Positions 9,273 to 16,732 of a DNA stretch of 64,000 nucleotides are shown piece after piece. Origin of the DNA: Pseudomonadota bacterium (GTDB taxonomy: Bacteria; Myxococcota_A; Polyangia; Polyangiales; Polyangiaceae); NCBI GenBank assembly GCA_023423895.1, contig JAFAER010000045.1, positions 1 to 64,000 on the forward strand, read 5' to 3'. The notes under the pieces are model-generated. The model was not told the DNA's origin, searched no databases, and saw nothing but the letters and a program-made list of their open reading frames with translations. Both the position numbers and the translations under genes were made by a program. Numbering within the stretch: the first letter of the stretch is position 1; each line of letters starts with the position of its first letter.

Positions 9273-10235
9273 TTGAGTGTCCGCGAATCGCTGCTGTCCT
9301 CGGTGGCGCCGATCGCCGCTGGTGAGCTCCTCGTCGTTGCCGACGACGCGACGCGGAAGCTCGTCGTCCATCAGATCAGCCTCCTCGCGATGCAGGCATC
9401 CCACGCCGAGAGCGCCGATCGCGCGGTCGCGATCGCGACCGAGAAGTCGAGCGCGCTCGACTGCGTGATCGTCGACCTCACGCTGCCAGGGCTCGACGTG
9501 TGGTCCCTGCTCAAGCGTCTCCGCCAGGATGCCGAGACGGCGACCATCCCCGTGCTCGCCGTCCTCGGCCGTCCACCGAGCGAAGCGGACATGTTGAAGC
9601 TGATCGAGGCGGGGGTGATGGACCACCTCATCAAGCCGCTGAGCACGACGCTGCTCTGCGCGAAAATCCGCGCCGTGTCGGAGCGCTCGCGGCTGCAGCG
9701 CGAGCTGAAGAACAAGCTACGCTTCGCGCTCGAGTACTCGGCGCACGACGCGCTGACGGGCCTCTACAACCGCCGCTACTTCGAGCGGCGTCTCCGCGAA
9801 GAGTCAGCGCACGCGAAGCGCCACAAGCGGCCCTTCGCGATCATCGTCATCGACATCGATCACTTCAAGCTCGTCAACGACACGTACGGCCACGAGGACG
9901 GCGATCGCGTCCTCTGCCACGTCGCAGAGCTGCTCGGAGGGTCGCTCCGCGAGGACGACATCGCGTGCCGTTTCGGCGGAGAGGAGTTCGTCATCCTGCT
10001 GCGCGCAACGACGGGGCCGGCCGCCCGGGTGGTCGCGAACCGTCTGCGCTCGTCGGTCGCGAGCCAGGGCATCACGCTCGGCGCGAAAGACGAGCTCCGT
10101 CACGTCACGTTCAGCGGCGGAGTTGCGGCGGCGGACGAGCGGAACAACTACGACGCCGACAACATCGTCGACCGCGCCGACAAGGCCCTGTATCGAGCGA
10201 AGCGGGCCGGTCGCAATCGCGTCGAGATGGAGTGA
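9273..10235 (+). CDS. Response regulator with diguanylate cyclase output (REC-GGDEF)
   Basis: The protein makes the second messenger cyclic di-GMP under control of a receiver domain. In the receiver, acidic residues are at D24-D25, the phosphoacceptor is D68 (VIVDLTLPG) and the conserved lysine is K121 (IKPLS). The usual Thr/Ser after strand 4 is not seen (PVLAVLGRPP), so signal relay may differ. The GGDEF domain (about 150-320) has the active GGEEF at 235-239. An RxxD product-inhibition site (REDD, 226-229) lies exactly five residues upstream. The start is taken as TTG 9273, 11 nt after the transporter stop; no in-frame ATG precedes the receiver fold. No partner histidine kinase is adjacent. 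Confidence 0.9.
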   Translation: MSVRESLLSSVAPIAAGELLVVADDATRKLVVHQISLLAMQASHAESADRAVAIATEKSSALDCVIVDLTLPGLDVWSLLKRLRQDAETATIPVLAVLGRPPSEADMLKLIEAGVMDHLIKPLSTTLLCAKIRAVSERSRLQRELKNKLRFALEYSAHDALTGLYNRRYFERRLREESAHAKRHKRPFAIIVIDIDHFKLVNDTYGHEDGDRVLCHVAELLGGSLREDDIACRFGGEEFVILLRATTGPAARVVANRLRSSVASQGITLGAKDELRHVTFSGGVAAADERNNYDADNIVDRADKALYRAKRAGRNRVEME

Positions 10236-10265
10236 CCCGCTCGCCGGGAGCGGCGACCGGAGCGT

Positions 10266-11771
10266 TCACTTCAAGCGGGCAGGCGTGTTCGGATCGAGGA
10301 ACGTCGCGCCCTCGGCGTTGATGTTCGCGTTGTCGTCGGGCAGGCCGACGTCCGCCGGCCCGAAGTAGTGCGCGTCGATCAGCCCGAGGACCTCCTCGGC
10401 GACGTCCTGGAAGGCGCGGCGTTTCGCTTCGGAGTCGAGCCAGATCGTGATCTCGCGGATGCGCGTCCCGCCGAGCATCGCGTGCCAGCGGAGCGTCATC
10501 ATCATCGCGTTGGCGCACAGCTCGAGACCGACACGCGCAGCGCCCGTGCCGAGCGCAGGGGCAGCGATCGTCGCGCAGCCGTGCTCTTCGGCGAGTAGGA
10601 GGGCCCGCGCGAATGCGCGCCCCACGCAGGACACCTCGTTCCACGCGCTGACGGCGTGAAACACGTGCCGCGCGTCGAGGTTGCCCGGCTTCGTGCGAAT
10701 GCAGCTACCGAGAGGTTGCTCACCGTCCGCCATCGCGTCGTGTTCGAGCTCGTCGCCCCCGTGGCGGCGCAGCGCGTCTCCCACGCCCGTGCGCATGCGC
10801 ATCTCGAAGTTCGCGCTCGAGACGATGGCGTCGGCGGTCGCGCGCGCGATGTCGCCGACGACGAACGAGATCTTCAGCCGCCCGAAGGTGAGCGTCGACG
10901 ACCCGATCCGGCTCACGGCGGGCTCGGGCGGCTCGAGCGCCTTCGTGAGCATCGCGAAGTGCGAGAGCGGCGCGAGCACGTCGTGGGGCCGCGTCGCGAC
11001 CTCTTTCGAGAGCATCCGGCGAACGACGTCCTGGAAGTACGCTTCGGCCGGTGACGTCGGCGGCGGCAGGTGAGGGGGGACGTGGGGATCGAGGATCTCG
11101 CCGACGCTCGCGAAAGGAGCGTGCCCGTAGCGGAGGTCGCACGCCGTCGCGCCGGCGCCCCAGACGTCCGTGTAGCGGGCTACCTCGGCACGCTCGAGCA
11201 GCTCGGGAGGCATGAACGGCAACGTCCCCGCGCTCTCGGGCGGAGCGCCGTCGCTGCGCGCGACCGCGATGCCGAAGTCGCCCAGGCGAATCCCGGACTG
11301 CGCCTCGCCGAAGACGTTCGACGGCTTGAGGTCGCGATGGATCACGCCGGCCTGGTGTGCTGCCCGCAGGCCGGTGCACACCTCACGCATGATGTGACAG
11401 ACGAGCCAGAGCGGGAGACCCACGCCCAGCGCGGCGCGCCGGCGGCGATCGAGCTCGGCGTAGTCGAGCCCGTCGACGTACTCCTGGACGAGGAACGGCG
11501 TGCGCGCGCCGTTGCTCGCTTCGCTGGCCTCGAGCTGCCCGGCGTCCAGGGCCCGCACGATGCGCGGGCTCGATACGCGCGCCATCAAGCGCGCCTCCTG
11601 GAGGATGCGCGCCGTGGCGCCTTGCGTGTCGACCGTGCTGAGCCCGCGGCGCAACGTCTTCACGACGACCGGCGCCGCGAGCACGGCATGTTTCGCGAGC
11701 CAGACCTCGCTCATGCCTCCTTCGCCGAGGAGGCCCCAGACGTCGTAGCCCGGGACATGCAGCTCGCGCAT
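10266..11771 (-). CDS. Ser/Thr protein kinase fused to a macro domain
   Basis: A 501-residue soluble protein with two unrelated domains. Residues 8-275 form a Hanks-type kinase: Gly loop GEGGMSEVW (16-24), ATP lysine K38, HRDLKPSN (145-152), DFG at 165-167 and a PPE-type activation segment near 188. Residues 295-465 match a macro domain: GDI at 306-308, DAIVSSAN ending at N321, a GVGDAL loop at 329-334, and APALGTGAARVG at 404-415, the phosphate-binding loop. Macro domains bind or hydrolyse ADP-ribose derivatives. Unlike most bacterial kinases of this class there is no transmembrane segment. ATG 11771 is chosen over an upstream TTG at 11807. It follows gcvH by 74 nt on the same strand. Confidence 0.9.
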   Translation of the reverse strand: MRELHVPGYDVWGLLGEGGMSEVWLAKHAVLAAPVVVKTLRRGLSTVDTQGATARILQEARLMARVSSPRIVRALDAGQLEASEASNGARTPFLVQEYVDGLDYAELDRRRRAALGVGLPLWLVCHIMREVCTGLRAAHQAGVIHRDLKPSNVFGEAQSGIRLGDFGIAVARSDGAPPESAGTLPFMPPELLERAEVARYTDVWGAGATACDLRYGHAPFASVGEILDPHVPPHLPPPTSPAEAYFQDVVRRMLSKEVATRPHDVLAPLSHFAMLTKALEPPEPAVSRIGSSTLTFGRLKISFVVGDIARATADAIVSSANFEMRMRTGVGDALRRHGGDELEHDAMADGEQPLGSCIRTKPGNLDARHVFHAVSAWNEVSCVGRAFARALLLAEEHGCATIAAPALGTGAARVGLELCANAMMMTLRWHAMLGGTRIREITIWLDSEAKRRAFQDVAEEVLGLIDAHYFGPADVGLPDDNANINAEGATFLDPNTPARLK

Positions 11772-11845
11772 GTGTCTCGTACTTCCCCCGCGCCGCCCCG
11801 GCGGCAACCGCTCACCACATCAGAGACGTCAGCGAGCGGCTGAGC

Positions 11846-12232
11846 TCAGGCGCTCGCCTTCACATGCTCGCCGTAGCTCTTCTCGTCGAGGAGCTGGGCG
11901 AGCGTGGCCGGATCGGACACCTCGATCACGACCATCCACGCGCCGTAGGGATCCTCGTTGACGAGCTCCGGCTTCGCGTCGAGGTCCTTGTTCACGTCGA
12001 CGACCTTGCCGCTGAGCGGCGCATACAGGTCGCTGAGCGTCTTGACGCTCTCGATCGTGCCGAAGGCCTTCCCCGCCGCGAGCTCGTCGCCGGCCTTCAC
12101 GTCGATGTTCACCAGCGTGATGTCACCCAGCTGCTCGACCGCGAATGCGGTGATGCCGACGGTGATTCGGTTGCCCTCGACCTTCGCCCACTCGTGGTCC
12201 TTCGTGTACTTGAGCCCAGCGGGGAATTCCAT
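11846..12232 (-). CDS. gcvH: Glycine cleavage system H protein
   Basis: This 128-residue lipoyl carrier shuttles the aminomethyl group between P, T and L proteins during glycine breakdown to CO2, ammonia and methylene-tetrahydrofolate. The lipoylated lysine is K64 in ESVKTLSDLYAP, and the family hallmarks DHEWAKVEG (13-21) and the C-terminal GAWMVVIEV segment are present. The start is ATG 12232; an upstream in-frame start at 12253 would add seven residues not seen in the family. It lies 62 nt downstream of gcvT, as in other gcv operons. The P protein genes are not in this window. Confidence 0.96.
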   Translation of the reverse strand: MEFPAGLKYTKDHEWAKVEGNRITVGITAFAVEQLGDITLVNIDVKAGDELAAGKAFGTIESVKTLSDLYAPLSGKVVDVNKDLDAKPELVNEDPYGAWMVVIEVSDPATLAQLLDEKSYGEHVKASA

Positions 12233-12294
12233 GTTCGTCCGTTCCTTCTGCACAGCGAGCGGCGCTCGCTTCGTCTTGTCTCGTCTCTCGTCTG

Positions 12295-13407
12295 CTAGCC
12301 GCGCTTGTAGAAGGGCGTCTTCACGACGACCGCTTCGACGTTCTTGCCGCGGCAGTCGATCAGGAACTTCGTCCCGATCTCCGTCATCGCCGTCGGCAAA
12401 TAACCGAGGCCGATGTTCTTGCCAACCGTGGGTGCCGGGCTGCCGCTCGTGCAGATTCCGACCTCTTTGCCGTCGAGATCGCGGAGCGGGTAACCCTGCC
12501 GTGCGATTCCGCGGCCCGTCACCTCGAAGCCCACGAGCTTACGGGGAAGCGGCGCGGCCTTCACCGCCGCGAGCGACTCCTTGCCGACGAAGGTCGCCTT
12601 GTCGAGCTTCACGACCCAGCCGAGGCCTGCCTCGATCGGGTTCGTCGTCTCGTCGATGTCGTTGCCGTACAGCGACAGCCGCGCCTCGAGGCGAAGCGTG
12701 TCGCGGGCGCCGAGGCCGACCGGCTTGAGGCCGAGCGGCGCGCCGAGCTCGATGAGCTGATCCCAGAGCGCGGGCGCGTCGTTCCACGCGCAGAAGATCT
12801 CGACGCCGTCCTCTCCGGTGTAGCCGGTGCGCGCGACGGTGCAGCGGACGTTCGCGATGACGGCGTCACGGAAGCGGAAGCTCTTCAGCTCGCGCAGCGT
12901 GGCGGCATCCGAGCCGGCCTTGTCGAGGATGTCGAACGCCTTCGGCCCCTGGAGCGCGATGAGGGCGGTCTCGTCGCTGCGGTCGGCGAACTCGCAGTGG
13001 TTCTCGGCCGCCTTCTTGAAGTGCGCGACCATCTTCTCGCGGTTCGACGCGTTGCAGACGATGAGCCAGCGATCCTGCGCGGCGCGGTAGACGATGAGGT
13101 CGTCGAGGATCGTGCCCTTCTCATTGCAGCACGCGGTGTACATCGCCTGCCCGTCAACGAGCTTCGAGGCGTCGTTCGTGACGAGATAGTCGACGACCGC
13201 GGCGGCGTGCTCGCCCGTCATCTCGATCTCGCCCATGTGCGAGACGTCGAAGAGGCCAGCTGCCGTGCGTACGGCTTGATGCTCGTCGACGATGCCCGAG
13301 TACTGGATGGGCATCACCCAGCCGGCGAACGGGACCAAGCGAGCCTTGGAGGCGACGTGGCGATCGTAGAGAGAGGTCTTGCGGGCGGCTGCCTCGGTTC
13401 CTGTCAT
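12295..13407 (-). CDS. gcvT: Glycine cleavage system T protein (aminomethyltransferase)
   Basis: GcvT releases ammonia from the aminomethyl-lipoyl H protein and makes 5,10-methylenetetrahydrofolate. At 370 aa it is full length. Diagnostic segments are VPFAGWVMPIQYSGIVDEH (25-43), LFDVSHMGEIEMTG (52-65), TARTGYTGEDG-like ARTGYTGEDGVEIF (about 191-204), and the C-terminal GKNIGLGYLP. It is the first gene of a minus-strand unit gcvT-gcvH-(kinase-macro). Upstream is a gene-free, repeat-bearing region that would hold the promoter. No glycine riboswitch fold was recognised there, though this was only inspected by eye. Confidence 0.96.
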   Translation of the reverse strand: MTGTEAAARKTSLYDRHVASKARLVPFAGWVMPIQYSGIVDEHQAVRTAAGLFDVSHMGEIEMTGEHAAAVVDYLVTNDASKLVDGQAMYTACCNEKGTILDDLIVYRAAQDRWLIVCNASNREKMVAHFKKAAENHCEFADRSDETALIALQGPKAFDILDKAGSDAATLRELKSFRFRDAVIANVRCTVARTGYTGEDGVEIFCAWNDAPALWDQLIELGAPLGLKPVGLGARDTLRLEARLSLYGNDIDETTNPIEAGLGWVVKLDKATFVGKESLAAVKAAPLPRKLVGFEVTGRGIARQGYPLRDLDGKEVGICTSGSPAPTVGKNIGLGYLPTAMTEIGTKFLIDCRGKNVEAVVVKTPFYKRG

Positions 13408-13960
13408 GGCGGCGGCACACTAGACAAACCGGTGCGCGTGCGAAAGAGCCGTCAGCAGCACGCGATGGCGACCCGAGCACCTGCACGCAGGACGTGCCAC
13501 CCGGGGCTGGCGGAGAGTGCGCGCGACGCGGTGCTCGGAAGAGCTCGAGCGTGGGCGGGCGTACGGAGAGAGGTCGACCGTTCGGGGGCCTGCGGTGTTG
13601 CGATGGCGATGAAGGGAGAGGCGGACGCGAGGAGGCAGACGCGAGCGGAGGGCACGCGCGAGGGGGAGGGGACACGCGAGGGGAAGGCAGACGCGCGGGA
13701 AGGGTACACGCGGAGAAGGAACGAGGGTGGAGCGTGGGGGCGTCGGGGGCGAAGAGGAACAGGGAACAGGGAACAGGGAACAGGGAACAGGGAACTGGGA
13801 ATGGGGGAGGAGAGGAACAGGGAACAGCGAACAGCGAACAGGAATGGGGGATGGATGCGGAAGCGGCGTGCGTCGCTTGGGCGCATGGGGCGCTCGCGGA
13901 TGCGGTCCGAACACCGTCGCAGTGCTCGCGGAAGCTGTTCGGGGTATGCTCCTCAGGAAC
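13408..13960 (+). other. Gene-free interval between divergent gcvT and a methyltransferase gene
   Basis: About 550 bp with no credible gene. Open frames here are low-complexity (Arg/Gly or Pro/Ser runs) and have no ribosome-binding site. The + strand is strongly purine-rich from about 13600 to 13850 (runs of GA, GGAGG, AGGGGA) and carries a heptamer array described separately. Both divergent promoters should lie here. Confidence 0.6.
13756..13848 (+). repeat. Tandem heptanucleotide array, unit GGAACAG
   Basis: Five perfect head-to-tail copies of GGAACAG run from 13756 to 13790, followed by GGAACTG. After a 16-bp break (13798-13813), two more GGAACAG copies (13814-13827), two CGAACAG variants and a GGAATGG end follow. 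The array is fully purine-biased on the + strand and sits about 110 bp before the methyltransferase start. Heptamers shift reading frame if copied imperfectly, but no gene is read through here. It could be a slippage hotspot or form an unusual purine-pyrimidine structure. Confidence 0.9.
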
Positions 13961-14851
13961 ATGGCAACGCCCTGGGATCGGCCGGCTGCTCGCTATCTCG
14001 AGGAATGGGTTCCCCGCTTCGTCCCCTATCACCTCGATCTCGTCCAGGAGCTCGCTCTCACGCAGGGGCAACGCGTGCTCGTCGTGAGCGCCGGGCCCGG
14101 CGCGGAGGTGCTCGCAGTCGCACGTGCCGTCGGTGATCGCGGTGCGGTGCGTGCGACCGACGCGAGCGAGGATCTCGTCGGCATCTGCGAAGAGCAGGTG
14201 AAGAAGGCCGGGTTCGGAGCGGTCAAGGTAGAGAAGGCCGGGCCCGCGGACGTCGGCGACGGAAGCTGGAACGCCATCGTCTGTTGCTTCGGCCTCTGGT
14301 CGTTGCCCGATCGCAAGGCGGTCATCCAGAGCTGGGCGGGCGCGCTCTCAGCGCATGGCAAGGTCGGCGTGCTCACGTTCGGGCCGCCGCCGGAGGATGA
14401 TCCGTTCGAGCTGCTCGGTCAGGCGTTGCGCGACCTCGAGCCGAACGCCGAAGCCACGCCGGCAAGCATCCCTTCCGATCGCGAGTCGATGGCGAAGATG
14501 TTCGAGGACGCGGGGCTCTCGCTCGTGCGTCACACCGTGCTGAGGCACACGGTTTCGTTTCCGAGCGCCGAGGCGTTCACCGATGCGATCCGTGAAGGCC
14601 GCACGTGGCGACGCGTCTGGGAGGAGCTCGGCCCGGAACGCATGGGCCTCGTCACGGCGCGGTTCTACGACCGCGTTGGCGGACCCACAGCCCCGCTCAG
14701 CTTCGAGCCCGCTGTGACGCTCGCGATCGCCGCGCGGCCCGGAGCAGAGGTCGAGTTGATGTCACGGCCGAGCGCCAAAGCGCCTCCGTTGCACGCGAGC
14801 GCGCCGCCCCCGCGTCCGTCGCGGCCGCCGCCGGATCCGTACAAGGACTGA
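13961..14851 (+). CDS. Class I SAM-dependent methyltransferase, 296 aa
   Basis: The N-terminal two-thirds has a Rossmann methyltransferase fold: motif I RVLVVSAGPGAEVLAVA (about 33-49), the acidic residue ending strand 2 in RATDASEDL, and a strand-4 segment NAIVCCFGLWSLPD typical of UbiE/COQ5-like enzymes. The substrate is unknown. The C-terminal 40 residues are Pro/Ser/Ala-rich and probably disordered. I start at ATG 13961, which has AGGA just upstream; ATG 13946 in the same frame is equally possible. The gene lies directly upstream of metK on the same strand, so the enzyme consuming SAM is beside the one making it. A hairpin follows its stop. Confidence 0.82.
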   Translation: MATPWDRPAARYLEEWVPRFVPYHLDLVQELALTQGQRVLVVSAGPGAEVLAVARAVGDRGAVRATDASEDLVGICEEQVKKAGFGAVKVEKAGPADVGDGSWNAIVCCFGLWSLPDRKAVIQSWAGALSAHGKVGVLTFGPPPEDDPFELLGQALRDLEPNAEATPASIPSDRESMAKMFEDAGLSLVRHTVLRHTVSFPSAEAFTDAIREGRTWRRVWEELGPERMGLVTARFYDRVGGPTAPLSFEPAVTLAIAARPGAEVELMSRPSAKAPPLHASAPPPRPSRPPPDPYKD

Positions 14852-14881
14852 GCTCGGTCGGCTCGGCGCTCCTCAATCTGT

Positions 14882-14916
14882 CTGAACCTGGCGTGACGTG
14901 ACGTGCGCCGGTTCAG
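14882..14916 (+). terminator. Hairpin 30 nt after the methyltransferase stop
   Basis: CTGAAC and GTTCAG close a stem continued by GGCG/CGCC, with a single-base bulge and a TGACGTGACGTG loop. No T-run follows. It probably ends or attenuates the methyltransferase transcript, but could equally be part of the metK leader. Confidence 0.4.
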
Positions 14917-15160
14917 CCGAGTGCGCGCATCGCGCAGGACCGTCTTTGCCCAGCCTTTGCGACCGGCGAAGACGCGGGCGCACCCGGCGCATGAGACGGC
15001 CTCGAGGGTGTGTGACCCAGCGGATGAGACGGCGATCGCACGGCCTGAAACGCGGCAAGAGAGAATGCGATCACGAGTGCGGCCGGAGGCCAATAGGGCT
15101 TTCCGTCCCGGCCCTGCCGCGCTATGTCATGCCGCCTCGTAAACAGTCAGGAGCTCACGA
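14917..15160 (+). promoter_or_regulatory. metK upstream region with paired direct repeats
   Basis: There is no gene between 14852 and 15160. Two near-identical 14-mers, GCGCATGAGACGGC (14987-15000) and GCGGATGAGACGGC (15020-15033), are spaced 33 bp apart, about three helical turns, as expected for a dimeric or cooperative repressor. The consensus cores of SAM-I, SAM-II and SAH riboswitches were not recognised by eye. A good AGGAG site is at 15149-15153, 7 nt before the metK ATG. Confidence 0.4.
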
Positions 15161-16477
15161 ATGGCACGTTACCAGTTCACGTCGGAGTCGGTCACCGAGG
15201 GACATCCGGACAAGCTTTGCGATCACGTCTCGGATGCGATCCTCGATGCGATCCTCGCGCAGGACAAGTACGCGCGCGTTGCGTGTGAGACGCTCGCGAA
15301 GACCGGCATGGTCGTCGTCGCTGGTGAGATCACGACGACCGCGACGATCGACTACCCGAAGATCATCCGCAAGACGGTGCGTGACATCGGGTACACGAGC
15401 TCCGAGATGGGCTTCGACGCCGACACGTGCGCGGTGATCACGGCGATCGAGCAGCAAAGCCCGGACATCGCCCAGGGCGTGACCGAAGGCCAGGGCATGC
15501 ACAAGGAGCAGGGCGCTGGCGACCAGGGCCTCATGTTCGGCTACGCGACCAGCGAGACGCCGAACCTCATGCCCGCGCCGATCGACTACGCGCACCAGCT
15601 CGCGCGCCAGCTCACGGCGATCCGCAAGTCGAAGAAGGTCGACTTCCTCCGCCCGGACGGCAAGACGCAGGTCACGCTCGAGTACGAGAACGACGTACCG
15701 GTCCGCGTCGACGCGATCGTCGTCTCGACGCAGCACAACGAAGGCGTGAAGTACAAGACGCTCCGCGAGGCCGTGATCGATCTCGTGATCGACAAGGTCA
15801 TGCCGAAGAAGCTCATCGACAAGAACACGAAGTTCCACGTCAACCCGACGGGCCGCTTCGTCGTCGGTGGACCGATGGGCGATTGCGGCCTCACCGGTCG
15901 CAAGATCATCGTCGACACCTACGGCGGCATGGGCCGTCACGGCGGCGGCGCCTTCAGCGGCAAGGACCCGACGAAGGTGGACCGCTCGGCTTGCTACTAC
16001 GCTCGCTACATCGCGAAGAACGTGGTCGCGGCGGGGCTCGCGAAGCGCTGCGAGGTCCAGATCGCCTACGCGATCGGCGTCGCCAAGCCCGTCGGCGTGC
16101 ACGTCAACACCTTCGGCACGGGCGCCATCTCGGACGAGCGACTCGAGGCGTACATCCTCGACAACTTCGACATGCGCCCGAAGGCGCTGATCGACGAGCT
16201 CGGCCTCCTCGCTCCGCAGTACCTTCCGACGGCGGCCTACGGCCACTTCGGCCGCAAAGACTTCGCGTGGGAGAAGACGCACCGCGCAGCGCAGCTCGCG
16301 GCCGATCTCCTCGGCGGCAAGGCGAGCGGCAAGAAGGTCGAGACGAAGAAGGCCGCTCACGCCAACGGCAACGGCGCGAACGGTACCAACGGCGCGCTCA
16401 ACGGCCACGCGAAGAAGGACGCCAAGAAGGCGAAGAAGCGGGGCAAGAAGGAGCGCAGCGGCTTCGCCGAGGCGTGA
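15161..16477 (+). CDS. metK: S-adenosylmethionine synthetase with Lys/Asn-rich tail
   Basis: MetK makes S-adenosylmethionine from methionine and ATP in the cytoplasm. Conserved segments include ESVTEGHPDKLCDHVSDA (9-26), GEITTTA, the ATP loop GAGDQGLMFGYA (about 118-129), GGPMGDCGLTGRKI and GAFSGKDPTKVDRS. Family proteins usually end after the segment read here as DFAWEKTHRA. This one continues for about 50 residues: a stretch alternating Asn/Gly/Ala (near 405-418) and a Lys-rich run (KKDAKKAKKRGKK). The tail is low-complexity, encoded in the same GC style as the gene, and of unknown role; nucleic-acid or ribosome association is conceivable. AGGAG precedes the ATG at good spacing. Confidence 0.98.
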   Translation: MARYQFTSESVTEGHPDKLCDHVSDAILDAILAQDKYARVACETLAKTGMVVVAGEITTTATIDYPKIIRKTVRDIGYTSSEMGFDADTCAVITAIEQQSPDIAQGVTEGQGMHKEQGAGDQGLMFGYATSETPNLMPAPIDYAHQLARQLTAIRKSKKVDFLRPDGKTQVTLEYENDVPVRVDAIVVSTQHNEGVKYKTLREAVIDLVIDKVMPKKLIDKNTKFHVNPTGRFVVGGPMGDCGLTGRKIIVDTYGGMGRHGGGAFSGKDPTKVDRSACYYARYIAKNVVAAGLAKRCEVQIAYAIGVAKPVGVHVNTFGTGAISDERLEAYILDNFDMRPKALIDELGLLAPQYLPTAAYGHFGRKDFAWEKTHRAAQLAADLLGGKASGKKVETKKAAHANGNGANGTNGALNGHAKKDAKKAKKRGKKERSGFAEA

Positions 16478-16508
16478 TCCGCTAGCTCGCGACGTCCGTG
16501 GACGTCCT

Positions 16509-16543
16509 CGAAAGGGTGTGATCTCCGGGATCACGCCCTTTCG
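16509..16543 (+). terminator. Strong hairpin after metK
   Basis: CGAAAGGGTGTGATC pairs with GATCACGCCCTTTCG (one G-T wobble) around a 5-nt loop, 31 nt after the metK stop. It is the best intrinsic-terminator-like stem in the window, although only a weak T-stretch follows. Confidence 0.65.
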
Positions 16544-16732
16544 CCATTTCGGGGATCAGGCTCCAGCCTCTCGCCGACGTGTGCGACAGCGGCTTCTTTC
16601 TAAGCACTTACACGGTGTCTCATGTGAATGACATCGCGATCCACCTCGGGCGTTTCGATGAGCTGAGCGGTTTACTCCCATCGCGAGCTTGCGTGGCTCG
16701 CGGTAACGACGTGGATGAGAGGGAGGTTCGCC

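Noticed and set aside
13408..13945. Several open frames over the heptamer region
   Set aside because: They are low-complexity, conflict with each other, and have no ribosome-binding site.
14852..15160. A SAM or SAH riboswitch ahead of metK
   Set aside because: The leader length is right, but I could not recognise any conserved riboswitch core; only a hairpin and direct repeats are visible. A covariance search would decide.
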